From NCBI GenBank assembly GCA_022814615.1, contig JAKLNE010000052.1, positions 159,814 to 223,813 of the forward strand: a stretch of DNA of 64,000 nucleotides, in the 5' to 3' direction. Source of the stretch: Waltergamsia citrina. Taxonomy: Eukaryota; Ascomycota; Sordariomycetes; Hypocreales; Bionectriaceae. A model generated the notes under the pieces. That model was not told the origin of the DNA, searched no databases, and worked only from the letters and a program-made list of their open reading frames with translations. Both the position numbers and the translations under genes were made by a program. Below are positions 22,557 through 33,546 of this stretch, piece after piece (positions within the stretch are counted from its first letter, which is position 1; the number at the start of each line of letters is the position of its first letter).

Positions 22557-23640
22557 ATGGCTTGGAACCGCTTGATTCGCTTCATTGGCGATGATGGCGC
22601 TATTCACTACGGCGAACCTGTTGCTTCCGCCTCTGAACTCAATTCTTTAGTCCAGAAGGGTAAACTTGTCGCTCAAGAGCTCTCTGGTGTAAATCGATTC
22701 TCATGTCAGGCAACGGGAAAGAAGCTAAAGGTTAAGAAACTCCTTGGGCTTCTGGCACCTGCGAATGTTCCCATTGTGCGCTGCATTGGACTCAATTACA
22801 TCAATCACAGTAGGTTTGGTTTGCGATCAAATGAGCGATCATTTCCAGCGCCGTGGGCAATCTAGTCTGGAATTGACGAACTACATTACAGTCAGGGAAG
22901 GTGGCCGTAAGCCTCCGCCATACCCTTCCGTGTTCATCAAGGGTCCTCATAGCATTGCCGACTGCTACGAGGATATCACCGTCCCGGAGATTGTCGTTTC
23001 ACACGATGGCCAACTTGACTACGAGGGAGAGATGTGCATTATCATCGGAAAGACTGGAAAAGACATTCCTAAGGACAAGGTCCTTGGGTACATTGCTGGT
23101 TATACCATGGGCAATAATGTCTCATCTAGAAGATGGCAGAAGGATCCAGCCTATGCTGGCAGCGTGCCACAGTGGAACTTCGCTAAAGGTTTCGACAAAT
23201 GGTGTCCGCTCGGTCCGCAACTAGTTTCTCCTGAGGTATGGGATCCCGGAATTACAGAAGTTAGGACATCATATGACTGGCTACCGCGTACTAATTGAAC
23301 ATTGGTCGTGGGTCTTGCAGACAATCTGAGCCTGGAAACTTGGGTGAATGGTGAGCTTAGACAGAAATCAAATACCAATGACCTCCTCTTTGGCGTTAAG
23401 GATATTGTGTCTTTTGCTAGCTCTGGCACAACACTTGAACAAGGCACAGTGATCATGACAGGTACACCAGCCGGTGTCTCCATGGGCATGAAGGAACCCA
23501 AATGGCTCCAAGACGGCGACGTTGTGGAAGTAGAGGTTGGGGATTTAGGGAAGATTCGTAACAAGATAGTCTACCAGAAAGTTAGAATAGGTTATGCGAA
23601 AGAGAATTGGACTTCGATACAAATCAAACATGTTTTATAA
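22557..23640 (+). CDS. Fumarylacetoacetate hydrolase-family protein (possible frame disruption)
   Basis: Exon 1 is 22557-22809 and exon 2 is 22892-23235 (intron 82 bp, in phase). The third coding part runs from about 23321 to 23640. FAH-family segments: VRCIGLNYINH, YPSVFIKGPHS, DYEGEMCIIIGKTGKDIP (metal-binding E-x-E), YTMGNNVSSRRWQ, FDKWCPLGPQLVSPE, then WVNGELRQKSNTNDLLFGV and GTVIMTGTPAGVSMG. About 300 residues in total, as in fumarylpyruvate and acylpyruvate hydrolases. Problem: the natural second intron (GTATGG at 23236, TGCAG ending 23320, with a CTAAT branch-like word) leaves the frame one base off. A lost G in a putative GAGGGTATGG would explain it. Either a pseudogene, a sequence error or unusual splicing. 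Role probably hydrolysis of a ring-cleavage product; it lies near gentisate dioxygenase. Confidence 0.8.
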
Positions 23641-24014
23641 AAGTTTAGCTTCTATTTTGTTCTCAACGTAGCTTAAACCCGGGGGAAGTATATCGTAACC
23701 ATAATGTTAAAGAATGTGTAAGAAAGATTTCAATGCTCAATTTATTGATAGCCCCTTAATGTGAGGTCGAGGGAGTAAACTTGTCTTCTACTTCGAAGCT
23801 GACCAATAAGCAATCTGACCCGCTCCTGGGAAGACTGCTTGTTCGGCTGGGGATCCGATATCCACCTGAATTTGACCTTAAAACCCGATCACTCACTTTA
23901 TTTCAAGGCTTAGCTCAAGCTTGGGATTTGGTCATTCTAATATCACGCACATAAATCAAGCCCTTGGTACATACATCCCTTTCGCGAATCCAATTACTCC
24001 AGAAAGGAAAGTCC
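23641..24014. other. Intergenic spacer
   Basis: 374 bp between tandem genes. AT-rich; no gene. Probably FAH 3' UTR and GFA-protein promoter. Confidence 0.5.
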
Positions 24015-24560
24015 ATGGAAACAAACCAAGGATCATGCCTATGCGGCGCTATCACTTTGACGATGACCGGTAAGCCTAGTAAGGTTCTTGCATTTTATTG
24101 TAAGGACTATAAAAAAAATGCTGGCGGGCCTTATCAAGTGGTGAGCCTCCAAGAATCCGTTTTAACAGTGTCTATCTACCTGCCAACTAGCGTACTAATC
24201 AATTCAAGATTTTCATGCTAGATCGTGGGATTTCAAACATCGGATGTTCAAGTTCAAGACATTAAAGACCACGTTAAGATCTTCACGATACCTGAAGGTA
24301 CCCAAAGCAGATATCCAAAGGAGAAGCATTTCTGCAGTAACTGCGGTTGCACGCTCTGGACGGTTCCCATCAAGCATAAGGGGCAGACGCTCATGGTTCG
24401 TACTAGCTTGATCGAAAATGGGCAAGTGTACAAAGCTCTCCAATTGAAAGTTATTATTCTTCCGTACGTTGATTCCGAGCTGATCGTTATGAAACTACTT
24501 GCGGATAGTCTCTGTAAGTTCCCAGTGGAGAATGAGATCTTCAAGCAGGCCAAGACTTAG
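24015..24560 (+). CDS. GFA/CENP-V-family small zinc protein with altered metal site
   Basis: Two exons, 24015-24140 and 24222-24560 (intron 81 bp, phase 0), give 154 residues. It has the glutathione-dependent formaldehyde-activating (GFA, Mss4-like) fold: GSCLCGAITLT at the N-terminus (Cys8, Cys10) and HFCSNCGCTLW (Cys80, Cys83, Cys85). The central C-x2-C that normally completes a zinc site is YCKDYKKN here, with only Cys29 left and Tyr at the second position. Members bind one or two zinc ions and act on small thiol adducts or have unknown roles. The C-terminal 40 residues after GQVYKALQ do not look family-like, so the true end may differ (unspliced intron or decay). It lies between two genes of probable aromatic catabolism. 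Confidence 0.75.
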
Positions 24561-25012
24561 ACACGAAGGTATCGCGGGTCATCATGGGGGCAATCTTGTC
24601 TCCCCGGTTGGCCATTACAATTCGGGGGACCTCCCGAGCGCAACTGGGGCAGCGGCCGTCCACTCCCGGTCGGTTAGCAGGTACTCAGATACGCCGGGTG
24701 AACTTCACGGATCAGCCTCGGGAATTATACATGTAGATTTGAGCAGGAGCAATGAGCTTTCAGAATTCAGCTGCATTTTTAGCACACTCGGTGGCCGCAG
24801 TTCCCTATTCGCGCGATAGGGATTTTTGAAATCAAAAACGTTTGCATTATCATATCACTTCATCCTTATTATCCACGAGTGAATCGCTTGCTCGAAGCCA
24901 CCTCTTCCTTTAGTCAATTAAGTCCCATTCGTCACGAATGAAAAAAAGAAAGAAACGACAAGAGAGACAAAGGAATAGGAAAAATAAGCACAGACAGTTA
25001 AGCTGAATATTT
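24561..25012. other. Intergenic spacer
   Basis: 452 bp between tandem genes. No convincing frame; purine-rich leader (24930-24985) just before the dioxygenase start. Confidence 0.5.
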
Positions 25013-26152
25013 ATGATGTCTCCCCACAAGACCGATCCATCAATTCACATGGAGGCGCCTGCAACGAAGGAGTTTCTGGGCAGTCTTCCTTCAAAGAACG
25101 TTTCAACCCTATGGGCTGTTATGCAGGCCATGGTGCCTGCCCAGCCTAATCCCCAAGGCCCATGCGACTACCTAGCGCTATTATGAGATTCAGCAGCTGC
25201 TCCTCGAGGCCGGAGACCTTATTGGGGCTGAGGAGGCTGAGAGGCGCGTTCTAATGCTCGTAAATCCAGCCATGCGCGCTCCATACACTACTGATACTAT
25301 TTACGCTGGCCTACAACTCATCCTGCGTGGGGAGACAGCTCCTGCTCACCGACATACCGCTAGCGCACTACGCTTCATCATAAAAGGTGAGCGCGGATCT
25401 ACAGCGGTGGGTGGTAAGAAGATCATGATGCGCAAAAGGGACGTGATCCTCACGCCAAGCTGGGACTGGCACGATCACGGCCACGAAGGTAAGTCTAAAA
25501 AGGCACTCTATAGATAAGAATATCAGCCTCACTCACAGTCGCAGGTCACGGCCCTATGATATGGCTGGACGGATTGGATCTACATATATTTCAAGCTTTT
25601 CCCACCAACTTCGCCGAGATATTCCCCGAAACAAGGTACCCTAGCACGTAAGACCACTAAACATATCCCATTAGCAAGCAAAACTACTCCTTTAAGTTGA
25701 AATATTCTAACGTATCTTACTAAGGCGTTTTTGCGAGCAGGCTCTCTGAAGAAGACTGCAACCTCCGGGTCGGCTGGGAGGAGGCCCAGTCGTTTCTCGA
25801 CGCCCAGCCAGGTGACCACGCTACCTTTCACTATCGAATCGGCCCCGAAGGCTCCAGGCGGCCGCTCTCAAAAACCATCGGTGCGCAGGCAGAGCGTATC
25901 AACGGTGGATACCAGACGGTGCGTATTCAAGAGTCTTCTTCTTTTGTCTACCATTGTCTCCGCGGTAGTGGTACTACCTGGCTCTATCTTACCAGCGGGT
26001 CCACCATCGAGATCGCTTGGAAAGAAGGAGACACTTTTGCGGTGCCAACGTGGTCCGTCCGCTCGCATAAGTCTACTGTCGACCGAAGCTATCTGTTCGC
26101 TGTAAATCATCGACCGCTCCTCGAGAATTTAGGCATGTATCGAATAGTATAA
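25013..26152 (+). pseudogene. Gentisate 1,2-dioxygenase-like bicupin, frameshifted
   Basis: The frame starts at 25013/25016 and reads EFLGSLPSKNVSTLWAVMQ, then stops at 25181-25183. Similarity resumes in another frame from 25176: RYYEIQQLLLEAGDLIGAEE and VLMLVNPAMRAP. Restoring the family's expected Trp codon needs two bases between 25174 and 25175, so a 2-nt loss is the simplest explanation. The rest splices cleanly: to 25488, 25545-25647, 25741-26152 (introns 56 and 93 bp). The first cupin is complete: PAHRHTASALRFIIKGERG and ILTPSWDWHDHGHEG carry the Fe(II) histidines. The C-terminal cupin (SSFVYHCLRGSG, GDTFAVPTWSV) has lost its HxH, as is usual. The enzyme opens gentisate to maleylpyruvate. 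Pseudogene or indel error cannot be told apart here. Confidence 0.82.
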
Positions 26153-26311
26153 GCACTAGTTCGCAAAAGAATACAGGGCTGGGCCGACCTCCAGTTGTAC
26201 TTGCAATATCCGTGCACTAAGCGTATATGTAGCCACACAGAATGTAAATCGAGACTTAAAATAATCAATCTCTGATATGATGCATCTAAGGTAATAATGC
26301 TCATCCTCGCT

Positions 26312-29300
26312 TTATGGCATCGCGAAGTGAGCCACGGGCGGGATCTCGCCCCGATCTTCTGGTAGGCTGTTCAGCCAGTCTTGGCCCCCTGCTGGCCAAA
26401 GAATATCTGGGAACGTCCCATCATTCACTACGGATTCGAAATCATCAACGAAATATACTTGTTGATGCTCTTGGTCGTTAGCCCGACCAACTGTTCGTGT
26501 GCCATCATGCTCGTTTGGGTTAAATTCATCTATTACGACCACGTTAGCATGGACTTTTCGCACTACGATCTTGAAAGGGTAGATAGACATAGCTTACCAT
26601 TAGCCAAAGTATTTCGACCGCGTGGTTTAGGATCTATTGCAAATTGTAGAATCTGACGGCAGTTTCGAGCAAAAGTGCTGCCCTGGTTATCGAAATGCAA
26701 AAGTGTTTCCATGCATCGCGTCCACGCGTTGGCTAAACGGCTAGGATCCTCTCTGTAAGCCTGCTGGAGTTGTGTGGAGAGTAAGACAGACAGTAACACC
26801 GTAGCTGAGCTATATACGTCTAGGTTAAGACAAGGTTAGAGAAGCCACGTGGGTGAGGGGGGCAAAACGCAAGTAGCCTTACAGAAAATAGAGTACCACC
26901 ACGGTGGCATGCGATCTGTATTGATTTGGTTATGGATCAAGTCGACGAGCTCCTCGGCCGCCCAGACACAAGACCTCATGCAGCCGCACAATGTGGCGTT
27001 TTGGAAGTCTGTGGATCGGCCTAATGACCAGTTGGTAAAGTGTTCCCCGCTCGACAATTCCATCGTAATTGGCCTAAATAAGAGCGTTCTCAAGTGCAGG
27101 TACCTGAAAAAGATAAGTTAGCACACCGATGTCAATCGCAACAGTCAGTCTTTCATATTGCTCCCTTTTACTTACCTCGCATGGAGTACTGCAGCCTGTC
27201 GGTTGTATGCAGGAGAGTCTGTACCAATACATAGTTCAGTGGGTCCGTGAATGAGGTGTCCTGGTAGCTGGTAACGCCAACGGGCCATATCGTTATCGAC
27301 CTCCACAATAAGAGAGATATCCGAGACTAAACTCTCCCCTGTCATACTCCTCTTTCTTTCCGAAAGAGGTCGATACAAGTGCCTAATCCATACAAGTATC
27401 AGCATTCATGTCTTCTAGTTAGATAATAGCTTGGGATGTTTCTACCTCAGCACCGACATAAGGATATCGCTGAGTTTTAATGTATGCGTGAAGAAGGAAC
27501 TGAGAGATGTCTCTTGAAACTGAAGAGGCTCTACAGAGCTTCCAACCTCTTGGGACAACATGTCATCGTCGATCGGCTGCGGAAGCGGGACTTCAGTTGG
27601 CCATACCACCATTGGCGGCCTACCAAATGTCATGCTCAAAACTCTAAAGGTTTGATCTGTTTAGTCTCTTAAGTCGAGGGGCGAAGGGTTAGAACCTACC
27701 GATCCATAAGTAAACAGCACCACCACGTGCGTTTTCTTTCCTCCCGTTCTGCCTGGCTTTCTGTTCTGCGGTCTAGTTGAACGCCAATCCCCTGCGCAAC
27801 CCTGATGGCGATTCCAACCGTGACCCAGCATTTATTAACCTTGTCCGTGCTCTGAAGGTACTGTGCTGTGAGAATGAACGCCTGAACGAGCTGAATAGAC
27901 CCTTGATCCACATCTGCGTCTTTAAGTAACGATTGGGATCTCTCAAAAAAGGTCTTGGCCCCTGTGTTTGAAGATGGTGATTCGGCCTGCGCGAACAAGC
28001 AGCCGAGCGCAAGAACAATATTCAAGGTGGCATAGAAAGCTCTTAGCTTATGGACACTACCATCAAAGAGGTGCAGCTCGTCCTCGTTAGTATCGGCTCG
28101 TGACCAGAGATGGTCGTACCTTGGAAAAGGTTAGCATGATAAGACGTGATGAAAAGATGCTTCAATAGTATCCCTGTTCAAGGTGAGTGCTACCTTTTCA
28201 CAAAGGAAGGCCTATGCAATATAGGATAAAAGAGGTGAGAATCGTTCCAATAAGATTCGAGATACGTGTCTGCTAGTCTTCTTGGTGGCATTGTCAAATC
28301 TGAGAGAAGGGCTGCGAGGACGTTGCGCGACTTGCGTGTCCTTCTCTGGGAGGCTCGCGAGGTCGTTGAACTCGCACCATCTTCAAGGCCATGTTGATTT
28401 GACAGCCTTCTCCCTGTCGTCTCCTGGACTGTCTTCATAAACGCAGCAGCGCTTGAAGGCCCAAGAAATACGGTACGGCCAGACTCATTCGGCGTCCCTT
28501 CTGAGGCTCCCATGGCATCGCCTGGGGTGACTTTGTCATTATCTTCTTGGCCGGAATAACCTTGTGAGTGCCAGTCACTGCGATCTCTGTGCCCGCGGTA
28601 CAAGTGCGGTGTGACATCGGTTTGTCCGTCAATATCTCGTCTGCGATTCAAAGTGTCTCTGTCTTCGTCTCGTACTACGGGTGAGGACATGCCAACCTGA
28701 TGTGCCGCCCTGTCATAAGAGATGAGTGGCGGCGTAAAGGCTCTAGTTTGGTTCGCTCGGACATCGTTGAAGTCATTGAAACTGTTATCATGGTTGCCAT
28801 GATGATTTTGGAGATCCATCAAGTGAATAGCTGCGATATGTCTGTCGTTTGACGAGCTTTCTGGGGCTATCGCCAGCTCACGAGCTGTACCTCCTAGCCC
28901 ATTGTCTCCCCCCGAGCATGTCAAATCGTGATCCGGCGCTGCGCTAATTTCCTCAGTGGGAGCCTGAAATCTGTTTATCGAATCAGCATGCTCTTGATGT
29001 TGTTTAGATCGCTCCAGTTCGCGAATGCGCTCTTCCAAGGATTTGACATAGTGCGAGTCCACATCGGAGGCCGTGTCGAGATATATGCATTGCTGCGGCC
29101 CAAGGCCCTTCCGTTGACAGGCGTTACAGACCGGGCGACCTCCGTCGCATCTTGTCTTCTTGTCGCGACACTCTTGGCATGCCAGCCGAATCTTGCGACG
29201 CTTGGGCGGACGAGCATCATCGGTTTTATCCATTGTCGGGGAGTCTCGCGAATCACGTATGAACGGTTCGGGGAGGATGGGAGCTGTCTCTCCCCAGCTC

Positions 29301-29362
29301 GCGGATCTCACCCGGGCAGGAAATGATTTGGCAGGGATTTGGGTAGACGTCGATATCGCCAT
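26312..29362 (-). CDS. Zn2Cys6 transcription factor with fungal-specific TF domain
   Basis: Seven exons on the minus strand: 29362-28194, 28119-27700, 27643-27446, 27382-27176, 27103-26883, 26804-26598 and 26529-26312; introns 74, 56, 63, 72, 78 and 68 bp. All phases agree; 879 residues. The zinc cluster is LACQECRDKKTRCDGG...C at residues 62-92 (C-x2-C-x6-C-x6-C-x2-C-x9-C), preceded by the basic PPKRRKIR and followed by a coiled-coil-like SLEERIRELERSKQ. A long polar linker leads to the middle homology region: YWNDSHLFYPILHRPSF, IALGLALGC-type helices, QGIGVQLDRR and SMTFGRPPMV. This is the nuclear regulator best placed to control the surrounding catabolic genes. Start uncertain: ATGs in frame also at 29425 and 29233. 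Confidence 0.88.
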
Positions 29363-29655
29363 AACGGGGTTTAGTCTCCCCTCTTCTAAGCAAAAATTGA
29401 GAACAAGACCAGCGATAACAGCCAAACCAAACTATACGGTTTGGGGTTTGATAGCTTAGAATCGGATTATCAGTAACAAAGAGTCATTTGAATGTGGCAA
29501 TAGTTCATAGCGATGTCATGGATAACACTTTTAGCAAAGGTCAAATTTGAACAAAAACTTCAAATTTCAAATAAGAATAAACAGACGGACATGTCAACTT
29601 TAGCACTAGTATATCAAGCTGAGGAGTTTATTTTGTGACTATCTGCTATGATCTC

Positions 29656-31218
29656 TCATTTTGCGTTTTGTTTTGCTTTTTGCCTCTCAACTAATTGCTC
29701 TCTTGGGGACTGCAGATTAACATCTGGGAATCTGGCATCGGTAGTCCAGGGTAAGAAATCTGAGCCTCCCACTAGCCACTTCAGCACTTCTGCTTCCAAG
29801 ATTTTGACCACATGTTGGAGTTCATCCTGGTTGACGAGATTATGCAACTCATAGGGATCATTTAATCGATGATAAAGCTCGTTTGGTTCGTAGAGCCGGT
29901 AGATATACGTCCATGTTTGATCCCGAATCGATACTGCTTTACCTACCAGGGTAGTATCTTCATGTTGCAGAGCAGCCTTGATATCATATGGATAAGGCGA
30001 TTGTTCCAAGAGAGGTTCTTCACTAATCAAAAATCCACCCTCAGAAAACGCGTACCTCTTGTGCTCGGTGGTACGTTTGGTGATGATAGGCACTAGTGAC
30101 TTTCCATTATGAGGAAAATGCTCACCAATCTGACAGAGCTCGAACACTGTTGGGATCAAGTCCACCATTTCCGTCATGGCCGCCACCTGATTTTTCTCCG
30201 GTAATCCTGCGCCAGCAATAATCAGAGGTTCCTGAACGAGAACGTTGGATAGACCAGAGGGCCATTTCTCAATCAGGCCATGGTCGCCAAGATATTCTCC
30301 GTGATCAGTGAAGAACATGGTAATGGTGCTATCCCAAAGTTTTAAATTGTCCAGTCGGTCAACAATTCGACCAAACTGGTCGTCAAGCCGCGAGATCATA
30401 CCATAGTATGTGGCCTTAATTTCCCGCCAGACCTCAGGCGTGGCTCTTTCCGTCCCGTATCGGTCGCGAATGTTTTTCATATATCGAGGCTCGTATCCGG
30501 TCTTGTTCTCGGGCGGGGCGGGGCTATCGGGAATCGATGAGCGGTCGTACATTGAAAAATATGGCTCCTCTACCTGGAAAGGACAGTGCGGAAAGAGCAG
30601 AGGCATGAAGAGAACCCAAGGCTTGCTTGTAGGCGGGCAGTCAAGCCACGTCAGCGCGGAGCGGACAACTGCGTCGTCATAGTCCATGGCTTGATGAGCA
30701 TTCCGTAGACCCCGATAGAATAGGCGACCCCAGACACTCTCGTCCTTCTCCGGAGGCGATCCTTTGCCAAATTTAGGGACGAACTCTGGTGTTTCCAAGA
30801 ACCCATACTCGTCGACGCTTAATTCAGTCACTGTTGGGGCAAATGTGTCGCCTCTCGGTGACAGGCAGGCTACGTGATAGCCATTTTCTTTTAAGCTGCG
30901 GAACAAGTTCGGCTCCCAGGGCTTTATCAGATTGTTAAGGCTACGATGGCCGCTAACATGAGGATATGTCCCCGTGAACATGCTGCACCGTGACTGAGAG
31001 CATACAGAAGCTTGAGTAAAGCAATTGGAGAAGAGAGTTCCTCGCCGAGCAAAAGCATCGATATTGGGCGTTTTAATATCGAATTGAGACCCAGTACATC
31101 CTAAAGAATCATATCGAAGCTGGTCCGGCATAAAAATCACCATATTTGGTCGTGATCCTCCGTTCGGGGAGTCCACATGCAGCACAGTCGGCTTCGGTTC
31201 ATGTCGCAAGGTATCCAT
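29656..31218 (-). CDS. Sulfatase (arylsulfatase A/choline-sulfatase-like) with CSQSR signature
   Basis: A single-exon frame of 520 residues. The alkaline-phosphatase-type sulfatase fold is clear: NMVIFMPDQLRYDSLGC (metal Asp), SVCSQSRCSMFTGTYPHVSGH (signature, Cys73-Arg77), LFPHCPFQVEEPY, TMFFTDHGEYLGDHGL (metal Asp-His) and IEKWPSG. The signature reads C-S-Q-S-R, with Gln where most type I sulfatases have Pro; Cys and Arg, needed for formylglycine formation and catalysis, are kept. No signal peptide, so cytosolic. It belongs to a different subfamily from the two other sulfatases in the window. It lies head-to-head with the third sulfatase (440 bp between starts), suggesting co-regulation. 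Confidence 0.9.
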   Translation of the reverse strand: MDTLRHEPKPTVLHVDSPNGGSRPNMVIFMPDQLRYDSLGCTGSQFDIKTPNIDAFARRGTLFSNCFTQASVCSQSRCSMFTGTYPHVSGHRSLNNLIKPWEPNLFRSLKENGYHVACLSPRGDTFAPTVTELSVDEYGFLETPEFVPKFGKGSPPEKDESVWGRLFYRGLRNAHQAMDYDDAVVRSALTWLDCPPTSKPWVLFMPLLFPHCPFQVEEPYFSMYDRSSIPDSPAPPENKTGYEPRYMKNIRDRYGTERATPEVWREIKATYYGMISRLDDQFGRIVDRLDNLKLWDSTITMFFTDHGEYLGDHGLIEKWPSGLSNVLVQEPLIIAGAGLPEKNQVAAMTEMVDLIPTVFELCQIGEHFPHNGKSLVPIITKRTTEHKRYAFSEGGFLISEEPLLEQSPYPYDIKAALQHEDTTLVGKAVSIRDQTWTYIYRLYEPNELYHRLNDPYELHNLVNQDELQHVVKILEAEVLKWLVGGSDFLPWTTDARFPDVNLQSPREQLVERQKAKQNAK

Positions 31219-31658
31219 ATCCTTAGTGTGAATGTGTTGTAAGCATCGGTTGGGAAGAGAAAAGAATATGTCAAAGCAAGGGCTACGAGAATCGGGCGGC
31301 GTCCTTCACAAATATGAAGCGGTTATTCGCGACGGAGTCCTCCAACAACAAACTTTGATTGTATGACTTTATCGGGGCAGTCCATACTCGCTCTTGGTCT
31401 AATTGGCAATGAAAGGGCCGGAACATTCCCCGGGAATTGACATTGTGGGGTTCGGAATGCTCCCGAGGCCTGGCGTTGCGGCTTTACAGCTGGTTGCAGT
31501 GCTCGTTTTCATTTGAGGCAGTGTAAGTAACCATCAATTGATATAGAGGAGCCATTTTCGCCTAAACACTCACCAATACAATCGAATGTCACTAGAGTCA
31601 AGCTCAGGCCACATTAGGAGAGGAAATCTTCACCCAAAGAGCTTCCGCCAACGTCAAA
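31219..31658. promoter_or_regulatory. Bidirectional promoter between two sulfatase genes
   Basis: 440 bp between divergent starts at 31218 and 31659. It contains CGG-bearing words (AATCGGGCGG near 31291-31300) but no clear symmetrical site. Co-regulation of the two sulfatases is inference. Confidence 0.45.
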
Positions 31659-33546
31659 ATGCCTGCAGCTCGCAAACCAAATTTCTTGGTCATTGTCGCC
31701 GATGACCTCGGCTTTAGCGATCTCAGACCTTATGGTGGTGAGATTGCCACGCCTAATATCGACAAGCTTGCTGAGGAAGGCCTGCGCATGACCGGATTTC
31801 ACACGGCTGCATCATGTTCCCCTACGCGGTCAATGCTGCTGTCTGGCACTGATGCCCACATCGCTGGCCTCGGCGCCATGGCAGAATGGATCCGAAAGGC
31901 CCCCGAAATTTTTGAAAAACATCCTGGATATGAAGGCTACCTAAATCACCGAGTCGCTGCGCTCCCTGAAATTCTTCAGGATAATGGTTATTGGACCATG
32001 ATGAGTGGAAAGTGGTATGTTTGCCACATCATTCGAGAGACGAATTGATGTTGTCGTGAAATTGAAAGCCAATTCTGAGAAAGACCTATTCGGCGTGCTA
32101 ATACTAAAGTCTTTTGATCCAGGCATCTCGGTGTGAAAAAGGAATTGTCGCCTCATGCTAGGGGCTTCACGAAGGTCTTGACAACACTCCCAGGTGCAGG
32201 CAATCATTTTAACCATGAACCCCAGCTCTACGGCCATGAGAATGAGAAACCAAAAGCGCTTTTGAAGGGCAATAGCGGTCTCTGGATGGAGAACGACGAG
32301 TTTATTGATGGGGCGAACGACCTGCCTAAAGATTTCTATTCTTCCAACACTTTCACAGATTATTTTCTTAAATTCATGCGCGAGCGGTCAGATGAAGAGA
32401 AAGAAAAGCCATTTCTTGGCTACTTGGCTTTTACTGCCCCTCACTGGCCCCTGCAGGCACCTCCCGAGACGGTCAAGAAGTATAAAGGGGTATACGACGA
32501 TGGTCCTGAGGCCCTGCGGCAAAGGAGACTAAAGAATCTCATTGCCAAGAACATAGTACCCGAGGACGTAGAGCCAGCACCCATGCTATATGCAAACACA
32601 ACACCCTGGAGTGAGTTGTCTGAAGAAGAGAAAAAAAAGTCCTCTCGAACGATGGAGGTAAGTCATTCTTTATTGAAGGCTGACATTGAAGGAAACGCAC
32701 CCACTGAGTCTATACTATTCCCAGGTCTTCGCTGCCATGGTTGATCTTATCGATGTTAACGTTGGTCGGGTCGTCGATTATCTGCGTGAGACTGGAGAGC
32801 TTGATAATACTTTTATAGTGATAATGTCCGATAATGGAGCAGAAGGACAGCTGCTTGAGGCTGTACCAATTCTGGCTGGACACACTTTGAAAGATGTTAT
32901 CGCCAAATGGTACGATAACTCCCTGGAAAATATCGGGAATCATAATAGCTTTGCCTGGTATGGACCTCAGTGGGCGAGCGCAGCAACAGCACCAAGTCGC
33001 GGTGTCAAGACACATACTACAGAGGGCGGCATTCATTGCCCTTGCATTGTTAGGTATCCCCCCCTGCTGCAGAAGACAGGAGTTGTCACCCCGAACTTTA
33101 CCACCGTCATGGATATCCTTCCTACCTTCCTCGAGCTAGCAGGAGTTCAACATCCGGCACCAACATTCCGCGGTCGACAGGTTGCTCCAGTTCGAGGCAA
33201 GTCCTGGGTCTCATTGTTGAAGGAACCCGACAACCAGAGTCTGCAGGTCTACAACTCAACAAGCGACATCGTTGGTTGGGAACAGGTAGGCGTGGCAGCA
33301 GTAAGGCTCGGCGACTGGAAAGGGGTCTTTATTCCACCGCCTAAAGGGACTGGCGAGTGGCAGTTGTTTGACTTGTCTACAGATCTGGGTGAGGTTCACG
33401 ACCTCTCTAAAAGTCACCCAGGGAAGATGGCAGAGATGATTGCTCACTATGAAACGTACTTTCAGGAGACGGGCATGTTCGACTCTTATGAGTTGTTTCA
33501 ATCTGCACTTAGGCGAGCTGGCCACCCTTATGCAGCTAAAAAGTAA
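31659..33546 (+). CDS. Arylsulfatase, paralogue of the 17.3-kb gene
   Basis: Exons 31659-32014, 32123-32657 and 32725-33546 (introns 108 and 67 bp) give 570 residues. NFLVIVADDLGFSDLRPYGG, then ASCSPTRSMLLSGTDAHIAGLG with Cys53 as the formylglycine site, GKWHLGVKKE across intron 1, AFTAPHWPLQAPPE, VIMSDNGAEGQLLEAVPILAG and SAATAPSRGVKTHTTEGGI. Close family resemblance to the sulfatase at 17309-19114 along its whole length. The intron inside GKW-HLG is at the same codon and phase in both; the other intron of each gene is unique. Cytosolic, no signal peptide. It removes sulfate from an aryl or alkyl sulfate ester, substrate unknown. Confidence 0.92.
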
